Assembly (NCBI GenBank): GCA_937970115.1
Contig: CALBVO010000080.1
Span: forward strand, 1-8,800
Reading direction: 5' to 3'
Length of the DNA: 8,800 nucleotides
Source: Minisyncoccota bacterium
Lineage (GTDB): Bacteria > Patescibacteriota > Minisyncoccia > Phycocordibacterales > UBA1006
The notes below the pieces were generated by a model. The model worked only from the letters and a program-made list of their open reading frames with translations. It had not been told where the DNA came from and did no database searches. Shown here in pieces: positions 1 to 4,966 of the stretch (the stretch's first letter is position 1; each line of letters starts with the position of its first letter). A program made the position numbers and the translations under genes.

Positions 1-53
1 CCCGGAGTCACTCGTACCCAAAACGAGCATGTTAGCCGTTACACCACACCCCG
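1..53 (-). tRNA. tRNA-Pro(UGG), 3' part missing
   Basis: Read on the minus strand, the gene starts at 53 with acceptor strand CGGGGTG, then TG, a four-pair D stem (GTGT/ACAT with one G-U) and an anticodon arm with stem CTCGT/ACGAG and loop TTTGGGT. The anticodon at loop positions 34-36 is TGG, decoding proline codons, and G37 fits the usual methylated G of tRNA-Pro. The window edge cuts the gene in the first strand of the T stem, so the acceptor 3' strand and any encoded CCA cannot be seen. Confidence 0.93.
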
Positions 54-61
54 ATAACACA

Positions 62-92
62 GTTATAGTAACATATAATGGTTTTTGAGCAA
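62..92 (-). promoter_or_regulatory. Candidate promoter of tRNA-Pro
   Basis: On the minus strand TATAAC (62-67) lies 8 bases before the tRNA 5' end, which puts the start of transcription almost at the mature 5' end. A weak -35, TTGCTC (87-92), lies 19 bp upstream. It is back to back with the promoter of the gene starting at 118. Confidence 0.4.
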
Positions 93-101
93 TGAAATGT
101 T

Positions 102-110
102 TGCTATGAT
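102..110 (+). promoter_or_regulatory. Extended -10 promoter, probably leaderless
   Basis: TGCTATGAT is an extended -10 element (TGN plus TATGAT). It ends 7 bases before the ATG at 118, so transcription should start at or next to the A of the start codon. There is no Shine-Dalgarno sequence and no good -35, which an extended -10 can do without. Confidence 0.55.
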
Positions 111-117
111 ATGAAAT

Positions 118-588
118 ATGAGTATTCTTGAACCATATCAATATAAAACAGGCTATATCTATCTTCCAATAAGCCCAGATTTACAAGGTTTGAACACTGA
201 TTTAGAGCTTTTTGGTGATACCTATCATCTTAAATCAACGTTTCACGTTTCATTGGTTTGTGTAAAAAACATAGTAAAAGTTGATTCAACTGTTGAAGAA
301 AAAGTTATTACTGTTTTTAATAATTTTATAAAGGATACTCGTCTTAATGATATACTTTTCCTTCCAGAATATCGCCTCGTTTCACATTCTGATGGTCGTA
401 AATCATTCATACAAATGGTTACCGTGAAAAATATTGAATTACTCTTTGAAAAAATAAGAAAAGAGTTAAATATCCAAATAGACACTCAACCTACTCATGT
501 TACGATATACACTCTTCAAAAAGATAAGGGGATAGGTGTTAATACTCAAGAAGATTACCAAAATACCTTTGAAATAAAAATAAAGTAA
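118..588 (+). CDS. 2H-phosphoesterase-like protein (LigT/CPDase fold)
   Basis: A 156-residue protein of the size of 2H phosphoesterases, the family of LigT and cyclic phosphodiesterases. The two signature H-x-S/T-hydrophobic motifs are visible: HVSL at residues 43-46 and HVTI at 127-130, 84 residues apart and each on a predicted beta strand, as in the two-lobed fold where the paired histidines act on a phosphodiester. Known relatives act on 2',3'-cyclic phosphates or 2',5' RNA linkages; the actual substrate here cannot be told. There is no signal peptide or membrane segment, so it should be cytosolic. The ATG at 118 is supported by the -10 box just upstream. It is divergent from tRNA-Pro and converges with the yraN-like gene; no clear terminator follows. 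A role in RNA repair or tRNA processing is only suggested by the fold. Confidence 0.72.
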   Translation: MSILEPYQYKTGYIYLPISPDLQGLNTDLELFGDTYHLKSTFHVSLVCVKNIVKVDSTVEEKVITVFNNFIKDTRLNDILFLPEYRLVSHSDGRKSFIQMVTVKNIELLFEKIRKELNIQIDTQPTHVTIYTLQKDKGIGVNTQEDYQNTFEIKIK

Positions 589-644
589 GTTTCACGGTTT
601 CATATTTCCTTTAAAATATTTTTATTATAAATTAATAATTTAAT

Positions 645-658
645 GTTTCATGTGAAAC
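645..658. promoter_or_regulatory. parS-like palindrome 1
   Basis: GTTTCATGTGAAAC. The arms GTTTCA/TGAAAC are perfect inverted repeats around the dinucleotide TG. It differs at one base from the canonical ParB half-site pair GTTTCAC/GTGAAAC. Confidence 0.6.
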
Positions 659-678
659 TTAATTATGGTATATGTATT

Positions 679-692
679 GTTTCACATGAAAC
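679..692. promoter_or_regulatory. parS-like palindrome 2
   Basis: GTTTCACATGAAAC. With its flanks (678-693) it reads TGTTTCACATGAAACA, which differs from the bacterial parS consensus TGTTNCACGTGAAACA only at one central base. With site 3 it is the best match of the set. Confidence 0.65.
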
Positions 693-770
693 AAGGATAC
701 TTAAAATATAATTTCTACCTTATGTTTGATATTTCTTTTATCGATATAGATTAAATAGAGACATAGTTGA

Positions 771-784
771 GTTTCACATGAAAC
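771..784. promoter_or_regulatory. parS-like palindrome 3
   Basis: GTTTCACATGAAAC, identical to site 2 in its 14-bp core, with A before and A after it. Confidence 0.62.
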
Positions 785-795
785 AAGCTTAAGAG

Positions 796-820
796 AAAAA
801 CGAATTAAATATTTTTTCGT
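796..820 (-). terminator. Weak terminator after the yraN-like gene
   Basis: On the minus strand a five-pair stem ACGAA/TTCGT (816-820 with 800-804) is followed by TTTTCTCTT, ten bases beyond the TAG stop. The stem is short and the loop is 11 bases, so support is limited. Confidence 0.35.
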
Positions 821-829
821 ATGGAAAAA

Positions 830-1273
830 CTACTCATATACTACATTTTCTATTTTTTGTATTTTATGTTTTATATTATTTGTATCTATGTAAATTATGT
901 ATACATCAAACTGATATTTTGTTTCATGTGAAACTTTATTTAATCTAATATATTCACAGATTGTCTTGTAGCATTTTCTTATTTTATTTTTATTCACGTT
1001 TTCTGCGGGGTTATATTCTGAGGATCTATTTTTATCTGCTATAGTGTTATTTGTTTCATATGAAACATTTATCTCTTTATTTAATGTACTCTTTACCTCA
1101 ATAAAATGAATATTCTCAGATTTTTTACATATGATATCAATCTCACCTTTTTTAGTTGTAAAATTTTTTTCTAATATAGTGAATCCATTGTTTTGTAACC
1201 ATTTTGCACATATTTTCTCACCGTATTCTCCTATTTTCTGTGTTTTAGAGGTAAACTGTTTCATATGAAACAT
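830..1273 (-). CDS. yraN: YraN-like (UPF0102) predicted nuclease
   Basis: A 147-residue protein of the UPF0102/YraN family, which has a PD-(D/E)XK nuclease-like fold. The family layout is clear: an N-terminal G-E-Y-G-E-K segment (15-20), GEID at 43-46, EVK at 59-61 as the D...E-x-K metal site, an N-x-x-K helix near 92-100 and a YQFDV strand near 120-124. The in vivo role of the family is unsettled. Members are typically 115-130 residues; this one is longer because of an insert at about 64-88 and a few residues before YQFDV. Three parS-like palindromes lie inside the gene, encoding VSYET (70-74), VSHET (114-118) and the N-terminal FHMK. Start choice is open: ATG 1273 has AAAGG six bases upstream, while ATG 1264 (residue 4) sits 9 bases behind a TATACT box. 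Confidence 0.82.
   Translation of the reverse strand: MFHMKQFTSKTQKIGEYGEKICAKWLQNNGFTILEKNFTTKKGEIDIICKKSENIHFIEVKSTLNKEINVSYETNNTIADKNRSSEYNPAENVNKNKIRKCYKTICEYIRLNKVSHETKYQFDVYIIYIDTNNIKHKIQKIENVVYE
921..934. promoter_or_regulatory. parS-like palindrome 4, inside the yraN-like gene
   Basis: GTTTCATGTGAAAC, core identical to site 1. It lies in the coding region, just before the conserved YQFDV strand, and encodes V-S-H-E-T on the minus strand. Confidence 0.6.
1053..1066. promoter_or_regulatory. parS-like palindrome 5, inside the yraN-like gene
   Basis: GTTTCATATGAAAC is a perfect palindrome with centre TA; with its flanks it reads TGTTTCATATGAAACA (1052-1067). It encodes V-S-Y-E-T within the extra segment that follows the EVK motif. 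Confidence 0.6.
1258..1271. promoter_or_regulatory. parS-like palindrome 6, on the yraN start codon
   Basis: GTTTCATATGAAAC, core identical to site 5. It overlaps both candidate start codons and the expected transcription start of the yraN-like gene, so a protein bound here would be expected to block its transcription. Confidence 0.6.
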
Positions 1274-1279
1274 AGTATA
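1274..1279 (-). promoter_or_regulatory. -10 box of the yraN-like gene
   Basis: Minus-strand TATACT directly abuts ATG 1273 and lies 9 bases before ATG 1264. A normal start 6-7 bases downstream would exclude the first ATG from this transcript and leave a leader of only a few bases for the second. No good -35 is seen. Confidence 0.4.
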
Positions 1280-1371
1280 CCTTTAATTCCTTTATAAAAG
1301 TAACTTTTCTATGATAATTTTCTTTTATAAAAGACATATTATTTTCGATATCATTTGTCTTTTTGTCCCCG

Positions 1372-1392
1372 TTATACACGAAGTTATCCACA
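1372..1392 (+). promoter_or_regulatory. Tandem DnaA-box-like sites
   Basis: TTATCCACA at 1384-1392 matches the bacterial DnaA box exactly. TTATACACG at 1372-1380, in the same orientation and 12 bp upstream, differs only at the last base. A few looser matches lie inside the yraN-like gene (1202-1210, 990-998), as expected by chance in AT-rich DNA. Confidence 0.5.
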
Positions 1393-1463
1393 GTTTGCAT
1401 AATTCTTGAATAGGTATTTTTTTATAATCCTTGTTTTAGAAAGAATATTCTTTTTATTTTTAT

Positions 1464-1490
1464 AAAAAAAAGTCTCTGTTAGAGACAAAA
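1464..1490 (-). terminator. Orphan minus-strand terminator
   Basis: On the minus strand the stem GTCTCT/AGAGAC (1481-1486 with 1472-1477) with loop AAC is followed by eight T, a textbook intrinsic terminator. On the plus strand the hairpin is preceded by the A run and lacks a T tract. No minus-strand gene is visible upstream of it. Confidence 0.65.
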
Positions 1491-1604
1491 TATTGCGTCC
1501 TTTTTAATTTTGTTGTTTTTCTGCTTGATTGATATTTTTTCTAGTGCTGTATTAGATAGTATTTTGTATTTATTATGATGATATTAAGTATTCTCAATAA
1601 GTAC

Positions 1605-1632
1605 TTGCTAAATTTGTTGTAATCTCTATACT
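1605..1632 (+). promoter_or_regulatory. Candidate promoter of tRNA-Arg
   Basis: TTGCTA (1605-1610), a 16-bp spacer and TATACT (1627-1632) put the start near 1639, about 17 bases before the mature tRNA 5' end. Confidence 0.45.
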
Positions 1633-1655
1633 GTTGTCAGCTTAATATAGCAAAA

Positions 1656-1727
1656 CCACCTGTGGTGAAATGGATATCACAACGGTCTTCGGAACCGTTA
1701 TTCCAGGTTCGAGTCCTGGCGGGTGGA
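1656..1727 (+). tRNA. tRNA-Arg(UCG)
   Basis: A complete 72-base cloverleaf: acceptor CCACCTG/CGGGTGG with one T-G pair, D stem GTGA/TCAC, anticodon stem ACGGT/ACCGT with loop CTTCGGA, variable loop TATTC, T arm CCAGG/CCTGG with loop TTCGAGT, and discriminator A1727. The anticodon at loop positions 34-36 is TCG, decoding CGA and probably CGG. The bases after the discriminator are CAA, so CCA is not encoded and must be added by an enzyme, consistent with the CCA-adding enzyme at 6840-8339. Confidence 0.96.
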
Positions 1728-1737
1728 CAAAATATAC

Positions 1738-1763
1738 AAAAACAACACGAAAGTGTTGTTTTT
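1738..1763 (+). terminator. Hairpin after tRNA-Arg, possible bidirectional terminator
   Basis: The stem AACAACAC/GTGTTGTT (1741-1748 with 1753-1760) with a GAAA tetraloop is extended by AAA/TTT to 11 pairs. The T tract is short (five T, partly in the stem) before GTTAC, so termination may be incomplete and the structured RNA that follows could be read through. The A run on the other side makes it equally usable on the minus strand. Confidence 0.6.
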
Positions 1764-1966
1764 GTTACTATTTTACCGCCCGCCACGACTCGAAAAGAGT
1801 CGCGCCTGAAAGGTGGTGTAACAAAGTGAAATCAGAAGCGACCTCCACACTAGGACGATGAGCTCTAAGCTGAATCTTTTATTCTGGCCGTGAGCAATCG
1901 TGGTAGACGAATCCTATCTAAAAAAGTAGAGAGGTTCAAGTCAGCACAAAATGCATAGCATTTTAT
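1762..1966 (+). ncRNA. Candidate structured RNA of unknown family
   Basis: This stretch is clearly richer in G and C than its surroundings and folds into nested helices. Domain 1 has TTGTTAC/GTAACAA (1762-1768 with 1818-1824), ACCGCC/GGTGGT (1775-1780 with 1812-1817) and CGACTC/GAGTCG (1786-1791 with 1797-1802). Domain 2 has GACCTC/GAGGTT (1840-1845 with 1931-1936) enclosing TAGGA/TCCTA (1851-1855, 1912-1916), CGAT/ATCG (1856-1859, 1897-1900), GCTC/GAGC (1862-1865, 1892-1895) and a GAAT/ATTC cap (1872-1884). A hairpin AAAATGC/GCATTTT (1948-1964) closes it. Three pairs are G-U only if the plus strand is the RNA (1778-1814, 1840-1936, 1871-1886); on the other strand they would be mismatches. 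The ends are estimates, and no good promoter or T-rich terminator is seen. I found no RNase P, tmRNA, SRP or known riboswitch signature. It may be released from a tRNA-Arg read-through transcript. Confidence 0.55.
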
Positions 1967-2058
1967 ATATTGAGGGGTCCTGAATAATTCACACACCATT
2001 ATTAACTACTCTTTTTCAGAAAATCTCTGGAATTGTAAGTGATTTCTGTGTTTTATAT

Positions 2059-2086
2059 TTGTATAGATATTTTATTGTTGTATAGT
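2059..2086 (+). promoter_or_regulatory. Candidate promoter of the cupin gene
   Basis: TTGTAT (2059-2064), a 16-bp spacer and TATAGT (2081-2086). The predicted start near 2093 lies downstream of the GTG at 2085, which would favour the ATG at 2106 as the true start, with a short leader lacking a Shine-Dalgarno sequence. Confidence 0.4.
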
Positions 2087-2675
2087 GAAAAAAACAAAAC
2101 AATATATGAAAAGTACAAAATATTCTCCAATTCTCCAAATCTTTCTTAATTTATATCAATCTTTTGGTATGAATCAGTCATTTGAGAAGGCTCTAAGAAG
2201 TGATGAAACTATTAATAAAATTTCGTCTTTCTTTGATCTTGATAACTTATGTTTAAAAAAGCCAAACAAAAACGAAAAAAGAATAAGATACCTTGTTGCA
2301 AGAGAAACTTGCAAGCATAAAACTAGTGGCTATTGTTTTGAGGTAGTTGTTACCATTTGGAATAAGTGTAAGAAGGCATGTAAAATACATTGTCATCCCC
2401 AATTTACATATTATCAATGTATTTCAGGGAGTTTTAAAATTAATACCTATGAATGTATTGATCCAAAAAATAAGGTTGTCCGTAAAACAGGTACATTTAT
2501 ACTAAAAAAAGGTGAATCTTTTTGTAGTGTTGCAAAAGAAAATTGCTATGGTCACGCAATTCATGACGTCAGGTCACTTGAAAAGGGTAGTATTATGGCT
2601 CATGGGTATTCAAATGATGCTTCTTTGGCTCCAGACGATTATAAAATTCAAGATGTTTCAATAAACCCTACTTAA
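2085..2675 (+). CDS. Cysteine-rich cupin, cysteine-dioxygenase-like
   Basis: A protein of 196 residues from GTG 2085, or 189 from ATG 2106 (M8). The centre looks like a thiol-dioxygenase-type cupin: IW (91-92), IHCHP (101-105), YYQCISG (109-115), a G-T-F-I-L-K-K-G turn (136-143) and GHAIHDV (156-162). H102, H104 and H157 would be the three iron ligands; the H-x-H to third His spacing of 53 is close to the 52 of mammalian cysteine dioxygenase (86/88/140). Members of that family oxidise the thiol of cysteine, a related small thiol or an N-terminal cysteine with O2. Oddities are HCH in place of the usual HDH and ten cysteines (56, 76, 84, 95, 99, 103, 112, 124, 147, 154), which could reflect metal or redox sensing. 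It is a single gene with its own promoter and terminator. A generic metal-binding cupin is the main alternative. Confidence 0.6.
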   Translation: MKKTKQYMKSTKYSPILQIFLNLYQSFGMNQSFEKALRSDETINKISSFFDLDNLCLKKPNKNEKRIRYLVARETCKHKTSGYCFEVVVTIWNKCKKACKIHCHPQFTYYQCISGSFKINTYECIDPKNKVVRKTGTFILKKGESFCSVAKENCYGHAIHDVRSLEKGSIMAHGYSNDASLAPDDYKIQDVSINPT

Positions 2676-2693
2676 TTTTAAGTAGGTTTTTTT
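2667..2693 (+). terminator. Terminator of the cupin gene
   Basis: The stem CCTACTTA/TAAGTAGG with loop ATTT is followed by seven T. The TAA stop codon (2673-2675) lies inside the stem, so the last codons and the terminator overlap. Confidence 0.85.
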
Positions 2694-2729
2694 ATTTATA
2701 CATGTAATATTCACACGATTCATTCGTCA

Positions 2730-2735
2730 TATAAA
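2730..2735 (+). promoter_or_regulatory. -10 box close to the propeller gene start
   Basis: TATAAA ends only 4 bases before ATG 2740, and there is no Shine-Dalgarno sequence between terminator and start. If it is the promoter, transcription starts on or within a base or two of the ATG, so the mRNA would be leaderless. The -35 is not recognisable. Confidence 0.4.
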
Positions 2736-2739
2736 GTAT

Positions 2740-4926
2740 ATGAAGACATCATCAATTTTTACTAAAAGTATTATTAGTCTTGTATTTGTTGGACTTTTTG
2801 CACTGAGCTCATCATGGGCACATGCAGCATGTGGACAATTACAAAAAACATCAACATTACGTCGTGGTTCAATTGGATCTGCAGTAGAAATACTGCAAAC
2901 ATTGGCAAATACCTATTTCAAGGAAAACCTACAGGTCGATGGAAATTTTGGTTCAGGGACACGCTCAGCAATTATTCGTATTCAAAACGCTCTTGGTTTA
3001 TCTGCAGATGGTGTTGTAGGTAAAAATACCTTTTCTGCACTTGAAGAATATTGTGCAAACGAACCACAATCACCAAGTACCAGTTTCACTCACGAGGTAA
3101 AAAAATTCACTAATTTTTCAGAATTTAAGGCATTCATTGAAAAAAATACTTCAGAAAAAAAAGTGTATGCACGATCAGGTGGTGATATTCAGTTCGCAGC
3201 AGTTTCATTAGAATCAGATGACGTTGCTACTGATAGCGCTGCACCTGCGGCTAAGTCATCAGATTTTTCAGAAACAAATATCCAAGAAATTGGTGTAGAT
3301 GAATCAGATATTGTAAAAACTGATGGAGAATATATCTATGCAGTTACCAATAATGAAGTTGTGGTGGTAGATGCTCAAGATCCAGCAGACCTTAAGGTAA
3401 TCGCACGTGTTGCTTATGAGGGAACTCCACAAGAACTGTATCTTCATGGATCAACATTGATTGTTCTTGGTCGTGATTATGAAAAATTACAACAAAAAAA
3501 GGTAGTAGGTGATGTATCTACACGTATTTGGTATCCACAACAAACAGCCTATACCTCAGTATCGTTCTTTGATATTTCAAATGTTGAAAAACCAGAATTA
3601 GAGAAAAACTATCAAATGGAAGGGAATTACGTTGATTCACGTATTACTGATGGTGAATTGTACGTTATTAATGAGAAATATATGTATGATACCGTTTTAC
3701 CATATCTACGTGAAGATGGCCGATCTCAAATTTTGCCATTGGAGATTACTTACTTTGATATGCCATATACTGATACACGCTTAACGCAGATACATGGTAT
3801 TAACGTAAAGAATCCAGATGACATTGATAGTTCACAATATCTGTTATCAGGAAATCAGAATATTTACGTTTCACAAGATAGTATATATATAAGCTACCAA
3901 GATTATTTCCGAGGGGGGCCTGTACTTTTCAACGATGCTATTGAAATTGATGTGGCAGAAGACGAATTAATTGCTGTTCCAGAACCGCGTATTGTTGAAC
4001 CAAAAGAAGAAACGATTATTCACCGCATTGAAATTGATAAGGGTGAATCAGAATTATTGGCATCAGGAACGGTTCCTGGTCGAATTTTAAATCAATTCTC
4101 ACTCAGTGAATATAAAAACCATCTACGCATTGCTACCACTGATGGTAATAACTGGAATGGTGGTCAATCAAAAAACAATATGTATGTCTTGGATATGGAT
4201 TTGGATATTGTTGGATCAGTTACTGGTCTGGCACCAGGAGAACGCATCTACTCAGCCCGATTTATGGGTGACAAAGGATATATGGTTACTTTTGAACAGG
4301 TTGATCCATTGTATGTGATTGATTTATCAAATCCACGATCTCCACGCGTAGAAGGAGAGCTCAAGATTCCAGGATTCTCGAATTATTTACATCCGTATGA
4401 TAACGAAACATTATTAGGTATTGGACGAGATGTAACTATCGAAGAAAATGGACGTGTAACCACACGTGGTGTAAAGGTTGCATTGTTTGATGTATCAAAC
4501 GTGAATAATCCACGAGAAATTGATTCATATATTATTGGTGATCGTGGATCGAATTCAGATGCCTTATATGATCACAAGGCAGTACTCTTTTCAAAAGAAA
4601 AAAACCTTTTGGTAATTCCATTTAGTGAATATTACTATGGTGATGATGTTCGAGAAAATTTCAACGGAGCAGCTGTCTTTAATGTTGATAAGACATCAGG
4701 TATTAAACTCCAAGGAAAAGTAACTCAATCAGATAATCAAGAACAACGTGATTGGCAAAAACAGATTCATCGAACATTATATATTGATGATGTATTGTTC
4801 TCATTATCAAATCAATTTATGCAATCGAATAATTTGAGCGATTTAGTAACCCTTGATCAAATTCAATTATCACAAAATAAGAATGTGTATGATCAATACC
4901 CAACACCAATTCCATTCGCAATATAA
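2740..4926 (+). CDS. Secreted peptidoglycan-binding/beta-propeller protein
   Basis: A 728-residue exported protein. Residues 1-29 are a Sec signal peptide (K3, K9, a hydrophobic core at about 11-22, AHA before A30); the residues before C31 do not form a lipobox, so it should not be a lipoprotein. Residues 33-103 are a peptidoglycan-binding repeat (L-R-R-G-S-I-G-S-A-V-E at 40-50, VDGNFG at 66-71, ADGVVG at 89-94), bracketed by C31 and C105, which probably form a disulfide. After a linker (about 107-177) comes a long secreted beta-propeller domain of the Beta_propel (PF09826) type, opening with IGVDESDIVKTDGEYIY (184-200) and later showing a G-D-K-G-Y-M-V-T-F blade, FSNYLHPYDNE and ALYDHKAVLF. 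The enzymatic or binding function of that domain is not known. A role at the cell wall or S-layer surface, anchored by the N-terminal repeat, is inferred. It has its own promoter and terminator. Confidence 0.85.
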   Translation: MKTSSIFTKSIISLVFVGLFALSSSWAHAACGQLQKTSTLRRGSIGSAVEILQTLANTYFKENLQVDGNFGSGTRSAIIRIQNALGLSADGVVGKNTFSALEEYCANEPQSPSTSFTHEVKKFTNFSEFKAFIEKNTSEKKVYARSGGDIQFAAVSLESDDVATDSAAPAAKSSDFSETNIQEIGVDESDIVKTDGEYIYAVTNNEVVVVDAQDPADLKVIARVAYEGTPQELYLHGSTLIVLGRDYEKLQQKKVVGDVSTRIWYPQQTAYTSVSFFDISNVEKPELEKNYQMEGNYVDSRITDGELYVINEKYMYDTVLPYLREDGRSQILPLEITYFDMPYTDTRLTQIHGINVKNPDDIDSSQYLLSGNQNIYVSQDSIYISYQDYFRGGPVLFNDAIEIDVAEDELIAVPEPRIVEPKEETIIHRIEIDKGESELLASGTVPGRILNQFSLSEYKNHLRIATTDGNNWNGGQSKNNMYVLDMDLDIVGSVTGLAPGERIYSARFMGDKGYMVTFEQVDPLYVIDLSNPRSPRVEGELKIPGFSNYLHPYDNETLLGIGRDVTIEENGRVTTRGVKVALFDVSNVNNPREIDSYIIGDRGSNSDALYDHKAVLFSKEKNLLVIPFSEYYYGDDVRENFNGAAVFNVDKTSGIKLQGKVTQSDNQEQRDWQKQIHRTLYIDDVLFSLSNQFMQSNNLSDLVTLDQIQLSQNKNVYDQYPTPIPFAI

Positions 4927-4930
4927 ACTA

Positions 4931-4956
4931 AAACCCACTCAATGAGTGGGTTTTTT
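4931..4956 (+). terminator. Terminator between convergent genes
   Basis: The stem CCCACTC/GAGTGGG with loop AAT, extended by AAA/TTT, is followed by six T. It serves the propeller gene. On the minus strand the tract is TTTTAGTTT, so it may also act, less well, for the FAD oxidase that ends at 4967. Confidence 0.88.
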
Positions 4957-4966
4957 ATATAGACTT

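Larger units (their letters stand above)
589..829. other. AT-rich gene-free gap with three parS-like palindromes
   Basis: This gap between two convergent genes has no credible coding frame. It holds a stretch made almost entirely of A and T (about 609-643) and three of the six GTTTCANNTGAAAC palindromes (645-658, 679-692, 771-784). It is best seen as part of a DNA-binding or partition locus and not as ordinary spacer. Confidence 0.6.
1280..1655. other. AT-rich gene-free region with DnaA boxes: candidate origin or partition segment
   Basis: About 375 bases without a plausible gene. Contents in order: two copies of TTTATAAAAG 33 bp apart (1291-1300, 1324-1333); paired DnaA-box-like sites (1372-1392); a perfect plus-strand TATAAT (1423-1428) without a well-spaced -35; a minus-strand terminator hairpin (1464-1490); and the tRNA-Arg promoter (1605-1632). 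No minus-strand ATG occurs between 1491 and 1655. AT-rich DNA, DnaA boxes and a neighbouring parS-like cluster suggest a replication or segregation function, but no dnaA, dnaN or rpmH gene is in view. Confidence 0.4.

Noticed and set aside
645..1271. CRISPR array
   Set aside because: The repeats are only 14-bp palindromes with irregular spacing (34 to 205 bp between centres), partly inside a conserved gene; there are no cas genes.
1780..1802. Second tRNA fragment on the minus strand, similar to the tRNA-Arg 3' end
   Set aside because: TCGAGTCGTGGCGGGCGGT resembles the T arm and acceptor, but the T stem does not pair around a 7-base loop and no other arms are present.
1670..1861. 63-residue plus-strand frame over tRNA-Arg and the structured RNA
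   Set aside because: It begins inside the tRNA, its composition follows the RNA helices, and there is no start signal.
1741..1966. tmRNA, RNase P RNA, SRP RNA, T-box or self-splicing intron
   Set aside because: I looked for their hallmark sequences (tmRNA ends and tag, GAGGAAAGTCC, the GGAAG tetraloop region, the T-box, intron core motifs) and found none. The GGTTCAAGTC at 1933-1942 looks like a T loop but its flanks do not form a T stem.
2017..2048. Hairpin CAGAAAATC/GATTTCTG as terminator of the structured RNA
   Set aside because: It has a bulged stem, a 15-base loop and an interrupted T tract (TGTTTTATATTT); too weak to list, but a possible 3' end.
2740..2830. Lipoprotein signal in the propeller protein
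   Set aside because: C31 follows H-A-A, not a lipobox with L/V/I at -3; a normal signal peptidase site fits better.
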